A stretch of DNA of 64,000 bases from Amycolatopsis tolypomycina (GCF_900105945.1 NZ_FNSO01000002.1:744001-808000), one strand, 5' to 3'. Shown: positions 28,257 through 40,076, counted from the stretch's first letter. Numbers and translations are program-made. Notes: generated from the sequence alone by a model not told the origin.

Positions 28257-28909
28257 TCGGAGTTACCACCCTTCGCGGCGCTGCGCACGAACAGCAGGCC
28301 GCCCTTGGGACCGGGCACAGCGCCCTTGATCAGCAGCAGACCGTCCTCGGCACGCACGGCGTGCACGGTCAGGTTCTGCGTGGTGACCCGGTCGTTGCCC
28401 ATCCGGCCCGCCATGCGCAGGCCCTTGAAGACGCGGCCGGGGGTGGCGCAGCCACCGATCGAACCCGGCTTGCGGTGCACGGCCTGGGCACCGTGGCTCG
28501 CGCCCTGGCCCTTGAAGCCGTGGCGCTTCATGACACCCGCGTAGCCCTTGCCCTTGCTGGTCCCGGTCACGTCGACCTCGACGCCGGCGGCGAACACCTC
28601 GGCGGTGATCTCCTGGCCGACCTCGTAGGTCTCGGCGTCGGTGGTGCGCAGCTCGGCGAGGAACCGGCGCGGAGTCACGCCCGCCTTGTCGAAGTGGCCG
28701 GTGCGCGGCTTGTTCACCTTGCGCGGGTCGACCGCGCCGAACGCCAGCTGCACGGCCGCGTAGCCGTCCTTGTCCTGGGTCCGAACCTGGGTGACCACGT
28801 TCGGACCGGCCTTGACGACGGTGACCGGGACAACCCGGTTCTGCTCGTCGAAGACCTGGGTCATGCCGAGCTTGGTGCCCAGGATGCCCTTCATCTGCCT
28901 GTCAGACAT
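28253..28909 (-). CDS. rplC: 50S ribosomal protein L3
   Basis: Early assembly protein reaching the peptidyl transferase centre. The 218-residue protein has [20 protein letters not shown] and the long loop [20 protein letters not shown] with [14 protein letters not shown]. The region linked to pleuromutilin or linezolid resistance shows no obvious change by eye. Confidence 0.98.
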   Translation of the reverse strand: MSDRQMKGILGTKLGMTQVFDEQNRVVPVTVVKAGPNVVTQVRTQDKDGYAAVQLAFGAVDPRKVNKPRTGHFDKAGVTPRRFLAELRTTDAETYEVGQEITAEVFAAGVEVDVTGTSKGKGYAGVMKRHGFKGQGASHGAQAVHRKPGSIGGCATPGRVFKGLRMAGRMGNDRVTTQNLTVHAVRAEDGLLLIKGAVPGPKGGLLFVRSAAKGGNSE

Positions 28910-28942
28910 GTGAGTCTCTTATCTCCGCCGCTCGCCCAACGC

Positions 28943-29248
28943 TTACTGGATGTTGACGTCGACGCTCGCCGGCAGGTCGATGCGCATGAGCGCGTCGACC
29001 GTCTTCGGCGTCGGGTCGAGGATGTCGATCAGACGCTTGTGCGTGCGCATCTCGAAGTGCTCGCGCGAGTCCTTGTACTTGTGCGGCGAGCGGATGACGC
29101 AGTAAACGTTCTTCTCGGTGGGCAGCGGCACCGGCCCGACAACACGGGCGCCGGTGCGCGTGACCGTCTCCACGATCTTGCGCGCCGAGGTGTCGATCGC
29201 CTCGTGGTCGTAGGCCTTGAGCCGGATGCGGATCTTCTGTCCCGCCAT
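28943..29248 (-). CDS. rpsJ: 30S ribosomal protein S10
   Basis: S10 (NusE) also joins NusB in transcription antitermination. The 101-residue protein from ATG 29248 starts [20 protein letters not shown] and ends [11 protein letters not shown]. Upstream in-frame codons to 29428 are leader sequence. It is the first gene of the long S10-spc transcript; the family drug-contact loop looks normal. Confidence 0.98.
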   Translation of the reverse strand: MAGQKIRIRLKAYDHEAIDTSARKIVETVTRTGARVVGPVPLPTEKNVYCVIRSPHKYKDSREHFEMRTHKRLIDILDPTPKTVDALMRIDLPASVDVNIQ

Positions 29249-29613
29249 GGTGGCTGCTCGTTCCTTGTCGTCTCGTGCCGCTATCTCACAAAACCCGGCC
29301 TGGTGTCCCCACCAGCTCTCGAGTTTCCGCAGTTCAACGGCCCTGTCCCCGGTCCACGCGGTCGGGCGTGTCGCGCCCGACGCACAGACGGATCCCGCGG
29401 GATCGTCGTCTTGCCTGGTCTTCCTCAACGTGAGGAGGCTATGAGCCGGCTGCGCTTTTGCAAGAACACCGTCTCACTGCCTTTGCCCGCTCGCCTGCAA
29501 CCCGAAGGAAGAGCTCGGCGGACCGTGGCCACTCGCACCGAGGCGGCCGGACCCCCGAAGGAATCGGCCGCCCCAGGACGAGCAACCTGAATAGTGTCGC
29601 ACACGTGATTTGA
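29249..29613 (-). promoter_or_regulatory. Leader and promoter region of the S10 operon
   Basis: 365 non-coding bases upstream of rpsJ. GTCGGGCG (29361-29368) pairs with CGCCCGAC (29374-29381) in a hairpin about 110 bases before the start. The 17-base string CGCGGTCGGGCGTGTCG at 29357-29373 is repeated at 34050-34066, just upstream of rpsL. No coding frame with convincing composition is seen. The promoter position could not be settled by eye. Confidence 0.55.
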
Positions 29614-29652
29614 CGCCCCGAACCCGGGGGTGTATTGCCCCCGGGTGGGGCG
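29614..29652 (-). terminator. Terminator after tuf
   Basis: CGCCCC and CCCGGGGG (29614-29630) pair with CCCCCGGG and GGGGCG (29638-29652) with a small bulge and a 7-base loop TGTATTG. It begins 6 bases after the tuf stop, isolating tuf from the S10 operon. Confidence 0.85.
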
Positions 29653-29657
29653 CCGAA

Positions 29658-30851
<1,194 letters not shown>

Positions 30852-30886
30852 TGGAATGTCCTCCTGGACTGATTTCGCTTTGTGCT

Positions 30887-30914
30887 CGTGGGGCGGCGTG
30901 GCTGCCGCCCCACG
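30887..30914 (-). other. Perfect hairpin in the fusA-tuf gap
   Basis: CGTGGGGCGGC (30887-30897) pairs exactly with GCCGCCCCACG (30904-30914), loop GTGGCT. It may be an attenuator or RNase-processing barrier that lets tuf mRNA exceed fusA mRNA. Confidence 0.7.
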
Positions 30915-30980
30915 ATTGTTCCTTCGTCGGTGCTGCGGACGTTCAGGAGAGTCCCTTAATGCCCGCGAGCGCTGGGGGAG

Positions 30981-33080
<2,100 letters not shown>

Positions 33081-33155
33081 GAGAGTGTTCCCCTGTTCTC
33101 AAGCTTGGGGCCCGGCATGGCTAACCCATAAGGACGGGCGGCAATGCCGGACTAC

Positions 33156-33626
33156 TTACCAGCGGTAGTGCGCGAAGGCCCGGTTGGACTCGGCCATCTT
33201 GTGCGTGTCTTCGCGACGCTTCACGGAGGCACCGAGGCCGTTGGAAGCGTCCAGGAGCTCGTTCTGCAGGCGCTCGATCATCGTCTTCTCGCGGCGAGCC
33301 TGCGAGAAGGAGACCAGCCAGCGCAGGGCCAGCGTGGTGGAGCGGCCCGGCTTGACCTCGATCGGCACCTGGTAGGTGGCACCACCGACGCGGCGGCTCT
33401 TCACCTCGATGGTGGGCTTCACGTTGTCGAGGGCGCGCTTCAGCGTGACGACCGGGTCGGTGCCGGTCTTCTCGCGAGCGCCTTCGAGCGCGCCGTACAC
33501 GATGCGCTCGGCCAGGGACCGCTTCCCGTCCTTCAGCACCTTGTTCACCAGCTGGGTGACCAGCGGGGAGGCGTAGACGGGGTCGGAGATCAGCGGCCGC
33601 TTCGGGGCCGGACCCTTGCGGGGCAT
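33156..33626 (-). CDS. rpsG: 30S ribosomal protein S7
   Basis: S7 nucleates the 30S head and contacts E-site tRNA. The 156-residue product begins [20 protein letters not shown] and ends [10 protein letters not shown]. Its start shares a base with the rpsL stop, a tight coupling typical of the str operon. Confidence 0.98.
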   Translation of the reverse strand: MPRKGPAPKRPLISDPVYASPLVTQLVNKVLKDGKRSLAERIVYGALEGAREKTGTDPVVTLKRALDNVKPTIEVKSRRVGGATYQVPIEVKPGRSTTLALRWLVSFSQARREKTMIERLQNELLDASNGLGASVKRREDTHKMAESNRAFAHYRW

Positions 33627-34000
33627 TAGCTCTTCTCCTTCTTCGCGCCGTACCGGCTGCGCGCCTGCTTGCGGTTCTTGACACCCTGCGTGTCGAGCGA
33701 ACCGCGGATGATCTTGTAACGGACACCCGGAAGGTCCTTCACACGACCACCGCGCACGAGCACCATCGAGTGCTCCTGCAGGTTGTGGCCCTCACCGGGG
33801 ATGTAGGCGGTGACCTCGATGCCGCTGGTCAGCTTCACACGCGCGACCTTGCGCAGCGCCGAGTTCGGCTTCTTGGGGGTCGTGGTGTACACGCGGGTGC
33901 ACACGCCACGCCGCTGCGGGCTCCCCTTGAGGGCCGCCGTCTTCTGCTTGGCAGCCTTGTCCTGGCGGCCCTTGCGGACCAGCTGCTGGATCGTGGGCAA
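33626..34000 (-). CDS. rpsL: 30S ribosomal protein S12
   Basis: S12 controls decoding accuracy and is the streptomycin target site protein. TTG 34000 with AGGAAG upstream gives the standard 124 residues, [15 protein letters not shown] onwards; the longer in-frame reading to 34042 adds a non-family N-terminus. Lys43 (TTPKKPN) and Lys88 (GGRVKDL), where resistance changes occur, are the sensitive type. First gene of the str operon. Confidence 0.97.
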   Translation of the reverse strand: MPTIQQLVRKGRQDKAAKQKTAALKGSPQRRGVCTRVYTTTPKKPNSALRKVARVKLTSGIEVTAYIPGEGHNLQEHSMVLVRGGRVKDLPGVRYKIIRGSLDTQGVKNRKQARSRYGAKKEKS

Positions 34001-34345
34001 TGGACCAGCTTCCTGTCGTGATCTGCTTCTTCGTGTCTTCACCGGCCCCCGCGGTCGGGCGTGTCGGCCCGCGTCACGGTCTCGCGACCGGTAACTTCCC
34101 GGAGGGATTTCCGTCGGAACCCCGACCTGCCGAAGCCGGTGACCGGGTGCCTGAGCACCCCGCCCATGCGCACGGCACGCGGAGCGGCCCGACGCATGCC
34201 GGGCACGGTCTCCAAAGATACCCGCCCGGGTCCGGGAGGAGCGCGGCGGGGGGTCTGAAGGTCTCAGTAGGGCGACGAACCTCCAGCGTACCTCTCAACG
34301 CCCCGGGCCTGCGGGACATTCCCACGCCTCGGGTCGCACCGACCG
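34001..34345 (-). promoter_or_regulatory. Leader and promoter region of the str operon
   Basis: 345 bases upstream of rpsL without a convincing coding frame. It holds the 17-base string at 34050-34066 shared with the rpsJ leader. Promoter elements could not be fixed by eye. Palindromic repeats begin at its far end. Confidence 0.5.
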
Positions 34346-34346
34346 T

Positions 34347-34401
34347 CCGGATGTCATGAACGAGTCGTTCATGACATCCGGCGACCTGAACGAGTCGTTC
34401 A
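34347..34401. repeat. TGAACGA-type palindromic repeat pair
   Basis: 17-base arms at 34347-34363 and 34365-34381 are exact reverse complements about one central base, containing TGAACGAGTCGTTCA. A second copy of that 15-base core lies at 34387-34401. Same family as the element at 8949-9005. Confidence 0.88.
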
Positions 34402-34519
34402 TCGCATCCGGAAGCCCGGCTCCACCAGCACACCGCCTCCGACGAGGTGCGCTCGTGCCGAGCCCGCGCGGCCGCCGGCCCCCGCGCTGCCGCGGCGGCG
34501 CCCCGGATTCAGAACGTCC

Positions 34520-34573
34520 TGAACGACTCTTTCAGTGCGTCCGACGTCATGAACGACTCTTTCATGACGTCGG
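34520..34573. repeat. TGAACGA-type palindromic repeat pair
   Basis: TGAACGACTCTTTCA occurs at 34520-34534 and again at 34550-34564. The second copy sits inside 13-base perfect arms (34541-34553 with 34561-34573). The element ends 17 bases past the stop of the small gene at 34591. Confidence 0.88.
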
Positions 34574-34590
34574 CGGGACGGCCTCCGGGC

Positions 34591-34746
34591 TCAGTCCTCG
34601 TCCGGCTTGGCGTGGTCCGGGCGGCCCGGGTTCGGGTCGCGGGACAGGTCGATCAGGGGGTGCACGCCCGCGCCCTCCGGGGCCGCGTGACTGCCCGTCG
34701 ACTTCGGTTCCTCTGTGGAGCCTCCGGCCCCTTCGGTGCTGGTCAT
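34591..34746 (-). CDS. Small hydrophilic protein of unknown function (51 residues)
   Basis: ATG 34746 has GCGAGGAG 7 bases upstream and the frame ends at TGA 34593-34591. About 90 percent of codons end in G or C, as in real genes here. The product is acidic and rich in Gly, Pro, Asp and Glu (MTSTEGAGGSTEEPKSTGSH at the start, PDHAKPDED at the end), so probably disordered. It is divergent from the YbaB-type gene and bounded downstream by palindromic repeats. No family recognised. Confidence 0.6.
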   Translation of the reverse strand: MTSTEGAGGSTEEPKSTGSHAAPEGAGVHPLIDLSRDPNPGRPDHAKPDED

Positions 34747-34903
34747 CACACACTCCTCGCGCGTTGTCCCCCGGCTTCCCTCTCGGCCGAAACCTACCCA
34801 TTACCCGGTCGGGTGATGCAGTGGGATCGGATCGGCCGTTCCGTGCGTCACAGTGCGGTCGAGGGGTCACGATGGGTGCACCACAAACCGGAAAGGGGGC
34901 GGC

Positions 34904-35440
34904 ATGCCGGGCGAGTTCGAGCAGCTGGTCGCCGAGTTCGAGCGGTTCCAGGCCGGCGTGCGCAACGCCGACGACCGGTTCACCGGGCTGGGCGCCATGC
35001 AGCAGCAGCTGACCGAGCTGCGGGCGAGCGCCGCGTCGCCGGACGGGGGTGTCACCGTCGTCACCGGGCCGGGCGGGGCCGTCCTGGACGTCAAGTTCAC
35101 CGAGGCCGCGCTGGCCAAGGGGCCGCACGCCCTCTCCGCCGCGCTGCTGGCCACGCTGCGGGAGGCCGTCGGCGAGGCGGCGCGGCGGCAGGCCGTGATC
35201 GTCGAGGAGGCCATGGGCGACGACCTCGGCCTGGTCGACCAGGTCCTGGAAACCCAGGCCGTCGCGTTCGGAACCACCGTCGAAGAACTGCGGTCGAAGC
35301 TGCCGGACGGGACACCGCAGGCCGAGGACTTCTCGGAGCAGCGGGTGCTGCGGCCGGCCGATCCGCCGACGGCACCACCCGCGCCGGGCCCGTCCGCGGG
35401 TGACCGCTTCCTGCGCACCCTGTTCGACGAGGAGGACTGA
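34904..35440 (+). CDS. YbaB/EbfC-family protein, T7SS-associated
   Basis: From ATG 34904 (GGAAAGGGGGC upstream) the 178-residue product begins PGEFEQLVAEFERFQAGV. The middle (VTVVTGPGGAVLDVKFTEAAL) matches the beta-sheet of YbaB/EbfC nucleoid-associated proteins, flanked by helices; the tail is Pro-rich and ends FLRTLFDEED. In actinobacteria such genes often precede WXG100 or EspC-type genes, as here: the stop shares a base with the next start. DNA binding is the family role; its function in this module is unknown. Confidence 0.7.
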   Translation: MPGEFEQLVAEFERFQAGVRNADDRFTGLGAMQQQLTELRASAASPDGGVTVVTGPGGAVLDVKFTEAALAKGPHALSAALLATLREAVGEAARRQAVIVEEAMGDDLGLVDQVLETQAVAFGTTVEELRSKLPDGTPQAEDFSEQRVLRPADPPTAPPAPGPSAGDRFLRTLFDEED

Positions 35441-35772
35441 TGGGCGGCGGTTACCGGGTCCAGGTGGACGCGCTGCACAAGTACGTCGGCGACCTGGAGA
35501 AGTACCGGGATCAGGGCGCGAAGATCACCGAAAAGGTGGCGCAGGCCGACGTCGGCGACAAGTCGTGGGGCGTGGTCGGCGTCTTCACCAAGGGCGGCTA
35601 CGACGACACCCTCCGCGAGCTGCACTCCTTGCTGACGTCGATCGCGGACGGGCTGGCGTCGGCGCAGGCCAAGCTCACCGACGCCGCGAACGTCTACCAG
35701 GGCGTCGAAGACGACCACAAGATCTTCTTCGGCCAGGTCGAGACCCTGCTCGACGGCCCGGGAAAGCACTGA
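35440..35772 (+). CDS. EspC/WXG100-like type VII secretion substrate
   Basis: A 110-residue helical protein (GGGYRVQVDALHKYVGDLEK start) with SWGVVG in the turn between two helices and VYQGVEDDHKIFFGQVETLL at the end. Size and pattern match the EspC/WXG100 superfamily. No signal peptide. It overlaps the YbaB-like gene by one base and precedes a larger putative effector by 10 bases; it may be the co-secreted helper of that protein (inference). Confidence 0.6.
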   Translation: MGGGYRVQVDALHKYVGDLEKYRDQGAKITEKVAQADVGDKSWGVVGVFTKGGYDDTLRELHSLLTSIADGLASAQAKLTDAANVYQGVEDDHKIFFGQVETLLDGPGKH

Positions 35773-35782
35773 GGGGGCCGCC

Positions 35783-37009
35783 ATGGCAGAGGTCGAAGAC
35801 GTCGCGAGCGGGATCACCGTCAAGCCCGACGACCCCAAGACGGTGCTCGGGGTCAACGTCGACAACGCGGTCAAGGCGACGCCGTTCGCCGGGAGCGCGG
35901 TCACCGTCGGCAAGGACGTGGTCTCGGTGAAGAAGGCCCTCTTCGCGCCGCAGCCCGACGGTGCGGACATCACCCTCGCGCTCGGCACCATCGCCACCGA
36001 CACCGCGAGCTTCATCCAGTCGAGCGCGAGCACGATCACGGACATCGCGACCGACCCGCTCGGCTGGCTGGTCGGGCAGGGGCTGAACTTCCTGGTCAGC
36101 GCCGTCCAGCCGGTCCAGGACGCCATCCACTTCGTCAGCGGCGACGGGCCGGCGCTCGGCATCGCGGCGGAGAACTTCGGGGCGATCGCCACCGGGCTCG
36201 ACAAGCTGGCCCGGAACTTCGCCGACGTCGCCGACGAGTCCCTCAAGAGCTGGGAGGGCGACGCGAGCAACGCCGCGAAGGCAGCGCTGGGCGAGTTCGC
36301 GCACGGCATCGAGGGCGTCGCCGGGAAGTCCGGTGACCTGGCCCGGATGCTGCAGCTCAACAGCATGCTGATGAGCTTCGTCGAAGACCTGATCAAGGCC
36401 ATCCTCACCGAGTTCGTGACCTGGCTGATCCTGTTGTGGGTGCCCGCGCTGGCCGCCGCGGTGCCGACGTGCGGGGCTTCGCTGTCCGCGGCCGCCCCGG
36501 TGACCGAGGTCAAGGCGGCGCAGACGACCGCGAAGACCACCCAGAAGGTGAACAAGCTGCGCGAGCTCCTGCAGAAGGTGCTCGACTGGCTCCGGAAGCT
36601 GCAGCAGAAGTTCGCCTCGACGACGCTCGGCAAGTCGCTGACGAAGATCGCGAAGGAGAACGAAGGCAAGGATCTCCTCCAGAAGGCCGTCGGCGACAAG
36701 GGCATGATCGGCAAGCGCTGGGCGAAGGCCTTCGAGAACCCGGTGCTCGACGCCGCGGGGAAGATCGACTACCAGAAGACGATGCTCAAGGCCGGCGCCG
36801 GCGAAGCGCTGAAGAAGGGTGGCGAGGCGGCCATCAAGGGCGTCCTCGGCTACAACCCGGCCAACCCCGGCGACAACCCGGCCAAGACGGTGAACGACCA
36901 CCTCGGCAAGCTCAACAGCCACGTCAAGAACGCGAAGAAGACGAGTGACTTCGACGGGACCGGCCGCGACCAGTCCGTCGAGGAGACCCGCGAAGACCTG
37001 GACTTCTGA
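35783..37009 (+). CDS. Putative type VII secreted effector with WxG motif
   Basis: A 408-residue protein of three parts: an N-terminal segment, a helical section with LKSWEGDASNAAKAALG (WxG turn, about residues 158-174) and a hydrophobic stretch (LTEFVTWLILLWVPALAAAV), then a Lys-rich C-terminal domain of about 160 residues ending RDQSVEETREDLDF. This layout resembles long WXG/LXG-type proteins whose C-terminus is the active part, but no known toxin motif is visible. The membrane gene that follows 2 bases later could be a partner or immunity protein. Confidence 0.5.
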   Translation: MAEVEDVASGITVKPDDPKTVLGVNVDNAVKATPFAGSAVTVGKDVVSVKKALFAPQPDGADITLALGTIATDTASFIQSSASTITDIATDPLGWLVGQGLNFLVSAVQPVQDAIHFVSGDGPALGIAAENFGAIATGLDKLARNFADVADESLKSWEGDASNAAKAALGEFAHGIEGVAGKSGDLARMLQLNSMLMSFVEDLIKAILTEFVTWLILLWVPALAAAVPTCGASLSAAAPVTEVKAAQTTAKTTQKVNKLRELLQKVLDWLRKLQQKFASTTLGKSLTKIAKENEGKDLLQKAVGDKGMIGKRWAKAFENPVLDAAGKIDYQKTMLKAGAGEALKKGGEAAIKGVLGYNPANPGDNPAKTVNDHLGKLNSHVKNAKKTSDFDGTGRDQSVEETREDLDF

Positions 37010-37011
37010 CG

Positions 37012-37629
37012 ATGGAGACGCTCTTCACGATCGGTCTCCTGGTGGTCGTGGCCGCGGTGGCCGCGGCGATCTGGTGGCGGTCACAGCGGAAGGCGGCCGC
37101 GAGCCGCGCGGGCCACTGGTTCAAGGCGTTCGCCGCCGAGCGGGGCGGCACGTTCGGCAGCGGCGACGGCGGCCCGGCGCCTTCGTTCGGCGTGTTTCAC
37201 CCGACCGGGCGACCGCTGACGGGTGCGCCGGTCGACCCGTGGGTGGAGTTCCGCCTCGGCGACCGGCCGGTGCTCGGGATCGACACGAACGAGTCCTACC
37301 GGAACTTCGACGACCACATCCACTTCCGCGACCTGCACGTGACGCAGGTGCGCGTGCCGCCGGGCCCGGAGCTGCGGATCGTCCCGGGCCGTGGAGTGTC
37401 GATGCCGACGCTGCCGCCGGATTCCCCGCTCGACGCCGAAGTGGCCCGGTGGCTGGCGGCCAACCCGCGGTTCGGGCAGCGCGAGGTCGTCGTGGCGAAC
37501 GGCGCCGCGCGGACCTGGGGCCCGGGCTGCGCGACGCGGCAGAACCTCACCGCCGAGGCCCGGTACCTCGCCGAGCTGGCCGACCACCTGCCGGCCGCGC
37601 TGTGGAACCTCAGCGGCGGCGCGCGGTGA
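37012..37629 (+). CDS. Membrane-anchored protein of unknown function
   Basis: A 205-residue protein with one N-terminal transmembrane helix (LFTIGLLVVVAAVAAAIWW) followed by a soluble domain containing NESYRNFDDHIHFRDLHVTQ. It is two bases after the putative effector gene, so almost certainly co-expressed. An immunity or docking role is possible but not shown. Its last 20 bases overlap the convergent gene at 37610. Confidence 0.5.
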   Translation: METLFTIGLLVVVAAVAAAIWWRSQRKAAASRAGHWFKAFAAERGGTFGSGDGGPAPSFGVFHPTGRPLTGAPVDPWVEFRLGDRPVLGIDTNESYRNFDDHIHFRDLHVTQVRVPPGPELRIVPGRGVSMPTLPPDSPLDAEVARWLAANPRFGQREVVVANGAARTWGPGCATRQNLTAEARYLAELADHLPAALWNLSGGAR

Positions 37630-37834
37630 GGTGGGTCAGGCCGGCCGACAACGCGAACAGCAGCCCGAGGCCGACGACATAGGGCCCGGCGAGGAGGGCG
37701 AAGCCGGCGCCGATGTTGGCGTCGGGCTGGTCCGAGGTCGCCTGGAAGCCGATCGCGCCGACCGACAGCAGGACAGCGCCCGCCGTGATCAGCACGACGG
37801 CGACAACCGTGAGGCGCTTCGTGACGGGCGTCAT
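37610..37834 (-). CDS. Small two-helix membrane protein
   Basis: A 74-residue protein with two predicted transmembrane helices (LTVVAVVLITAGAVLLSVGA; LLAGPYVVGLGLLFALSAGL) and a short Arg-rich C-terminus. It overlaps the convergent upstream gene by 20 bases. No family recognised. Confidence 0.55.
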   Translation of the reverse strand: MTPVTKRLTVVAVVLITAGAVLLSVGAIGFQATSDQPDANIGAGFALLAGPYVVGLGLLFALSAGLTHLTARRR

Positions 37835-37892
37835 GTCTCCATGGTGCCCGGGGCCGCGCCGATCCGCCGGATCAGCGGGCCCCGGGCGAGGG

Positions 37893-38120
37893 TCAGAACG
37901 AGGGCAGGAGCTTGCCCGGCACGCCGTTGACCGACTGGATCAGGCCGAGCACCGGCACCCCCAGCGGCGCGAACGTCCAGATGTTGTTCAGGCCGCTGGT
38001 GTCGGGCTCGTCGACGACCACCACCCCGGGGGTGTCGGCCAGCGCGGGGGCCGCCGCGCCGAACAGGGCCGCTCCGGCGATGACCGCGGCGCCGGCCGCG
38101 CGGACGAGGTTCTTCTTCAT
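37893..38120 (-). CDS. Small secreted protein A
   Basis: A 75-residue precursor with a classical signal peptide (MKKNLVRAAG to APALA, cleavage near residue 28) and a mature part of about 47 residues, hydrophobic and cysteine-free (APLGVPVLGLIQSVNGV). ATG is preceded by AAAGGACCCCG. It is the last gene of a four-gene reverse operon and resembles the preceding small secreted protein in its PV-GLI motif. Not a recognisable chaplin or rodlin. Confidence 0.6.
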   Translation of the reverse strand: MKKNLVRAAGAAVIAGAALFGAAAPALADTPGVVVVDEPDTSGLNNIWTFAPLGVPVLGLIQSVNGVPGKLLPSF

Positions 38121-38132
38121 TTCGGGGTCCTT

Positions 38133-38339
38133 TCAGGAAACTGCGGTGATGAGGCCGAACACGGGGGCGAGCAGGCCGACCGGCTGGCCGAGCGGACCGA
38201 GGACACTGCCGAGGTCGACGCCGGGCGCGAGCCAGACCGGCCCCTGCGTCGGGTCGGCACTGGCGACGCCGCCGGCCAGGCCGGTCAGCGCCGTCGCCGC
38301 GGCCAGGGGCAGCAGCACGCGGGCGGCAAGACGTTTCAT
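38133..38339 (-). CDS. Small secreted protein B
   Basis: A 68-residue precursor with signal peptide MKRLAARVLLPLAAATALTG to VASA and a mature peptide of about 40 residues (VLGPLGQPVGLLAPVFGLIT). AGGAAAGGAAAAG is a strong ribosome-binding site. It lies 12 bases before small secreted protein A and 25 after the membrane gene. Both small proteins share a PLG-PV-GLI pattern, suggesting duplication. Confidence 0.6.
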   Translation of the reverse strand: MKRLAARVLLPLAAATALTGLAGGVASADPTQGPVWLAPGVDLGSVLGPLGQPVGLLAPVFGLITAVS

Positions 38340-38364
38340 TTCTTTTCCTTTCCTGCCAAGGGTT

Positions 38365-40071
38365 TCAGCGGAGAACCGCCGTGATCGGCACGATGGTTCC
38401 GTCGGGCACCCACTGGCCCGCGTAGTCGCGGTCCATGAGCATCCCGGGGGCGTGGGGTTCGCCCGGGTTCATCGGCATGGCGTTGACCTGGGCGGCGGCG
38501 AAGATCTGGACGTCACCCGCCGCCCCGCCCGCGCCCAGCCAGTTCCGGAAGCCGCCGAGGGTCGGGCTTTCGCCGCCGAAGTGGTTGCCGACCGCCACCG
38601 CGTAGCCGACGGCGGTCGCCTCCCGCGGGTCGAACCGCAGGGGCAGCGAGGCGCTCGCGACGGCGTTGACGATCGGCCCGTTCAGCAGCCACGGCGCCAG
38701 GTACAGCCCGTACTGGTGGGTGGGTTCGAGGCGCTGCAGCTCGGCCGCGCGCGTCATCGCCGTGTAGCCGGGACCCCAGCCGGAGACGACGACGAGCGCG
38801 GTGTCGGGCCCGGCGTCCGGCCGCACCGCCAAGCCGGTGCGGGCCGCGGTCTCGCGCACCAGCTTCGCGGCCGCGACTCCGCGCGGCGAGTCGTCGGCGA
38901 CCAGCGTGACCGCCGACGGCTTCCGGACGGCGAGGAACTCGACCAGCTTGACGAGCGCTCCCCCGTCCTCGGGGGCCAGCGCGCCGGACGGGCACGCCGT
39001 CAGCACGTCGGCGCGGCCGGCGACCAGGCCGCCGAGCGCCGCCGACGCGCATTCCGGTGCGTCCGCTTCGGCGATCGCCGGGCCGGGCGCGGTGCCCGCG
39101 TCGACCTGGACGACCGTGGTCGTGCCGCCGCGGTGGATCTCCAGGTCGCTGCGCCCGGGTGGCAGCTCGACGTCGGCCCAGGTGCCCTCGGCGCCGGGCC
39201 GCGCGACGGCCTTGGTGATCAGGCCGCCGCGGACCCCGGCGGACAGGTCGTCGCCCGCGCTCGCCGGGAAGTGGACGACGTTGTGCCCCGGCCGCTGCGG
39301 GCTGACCAGCACGGGGAACCCCGGCTCGTCGGCCAGCAGCGGTACGCCCGGCACGGGCAGCGGCGGCGGCACCGGGATCGCGCCGAGCGCGCTCCAGGCG
39401 AGGAACGCGACCGCGACCCCCGCCGCGCCGAGGCGGTAGGCGCGGGCCCGCAGCACCGCCGCGAGCCCGCTCACCACCACGGGCAGGACCACCACGGCCA
39501 CCACCACGACCCCGAAGACCGTCGTGACCAGCCGCCGGTCGAAGCCGAGCCCGGACAACCCGAACCGCGCCGCACCGGCGACCACGAGCAGGCCGCCGAG
39601 GGTGATGGACAGCGGCCCCGGCCGGACGGCCGCCGTCGCGACCGGACCGGACAGCGCGAAGCCGAACCAGACCGCCGCCGCGGCGACGAACACCGAGTCG
39701 AGCGCGAACTCGACACCGGTCCCGCCCAGCGAGGTTTCCAGGACGACCAGCGCCAGCAGCGCGACCGACGCCCAGCGCCCGGCCCGCGGCCACCGCGCGA
39801 GCACGGGCACGGCCACCGCGAGCACGACGTGCCCGGCCAGCGCGACGACGTTGACGTCGGCCGCGAACGCCGACAGCACGGCCAGCAACGCCGACAGCCC
39901 GCCGAGGCCGTACAGGGTGAACTGCCGCGTCCGCGGCACCTCCCCCGCCGGCGGGCGCACCAGGCCACCGCCGGCGAGGAACGCCGTCGAGAGGAGCAAC
40001 GCCAGCCGGAGGACGAGCGCGAGCACGTCCACTGTGGACGAACCGGTCACCGGGTCGTGGTGGTGGTCCAT
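38365..40071 (-). CDS. Polytopic membrane protein with large extracytoplasmic domain
   Basis: A 568-residue protein starting MDHHHDP, with about eight transmembrane helices in the first 240 residues in a CopD-like layout (VLALVLRLALLLSTAFLAGG), then a 320-residue extracytoplasmic part. The latter contains a fold reminiscent of periplasmic-binding proteins (KPSAVTLVADDSPRGVAAAK, GYTAMTRAAELQRLEPTHQY) and a Met/His-rich end (NAMPMNPGEPHAPGMLMDRD). A metal-handling role is suggested by the His and Met clusters and by the adjacent SBP56-like gene. Not assigned to a family with confidence. Confidence 0.55.
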   Translation of the reverse strand: MDHHHDPVTGSSTVDVLALVLRLALLLSTAFLAGGGLVRPPAGEVPRTRQFTLYGLGGLSALLAVLSAFAADVNVVALAGHVVLAVAVPVLARWPRAGRWASVALLALVVLETSLGGTGVEFALDSVFVAAAAVWFGFALSGPVATAAVRPGPLSITLGGLLVVAGAARFGLSGLGFDRRLVTTVFGVVVVAVVVLPVVVSGLAAVLRARAYRLGAAGVAVAFLAWSALGAIPVPPPLPVPGVPLLADEPGFPVLVSPQRPGHNVVHFPASAGDDLSAGVRGGLITKAVARPGAEGTWADVELPPGRSDLEIHRGGTTTVVQVDAGTAPGPAIAEADAPECASAALGGLVAGRADVLTACPSGALAPEDGGALVKLVEFLAVRKPSAVTLVADDSPRGVAAAKLVRETAARTGLAVRPDAGPDTALVVVSGWGPGYTAMTRAAELQRLEPTHQYGLYLAPWLLNGPIVNAVASASLPLRFDPREATAVGYAVAVGNHFGGESPTLGGFRNWLGAGGAAGDVQIFAAAQVNAMPMNPGEPHAPGMLMDRDYAGQWVPDGTIVPITAVLR

Positions 40072-40076
40072 CGTGC

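Noticed and set aside
29428..29610. Upstream extension of rpsJ and small frames in its leader
   Set aside because: S10 family start is [10 protein letters not shown]; upstream codons have no coding signature.
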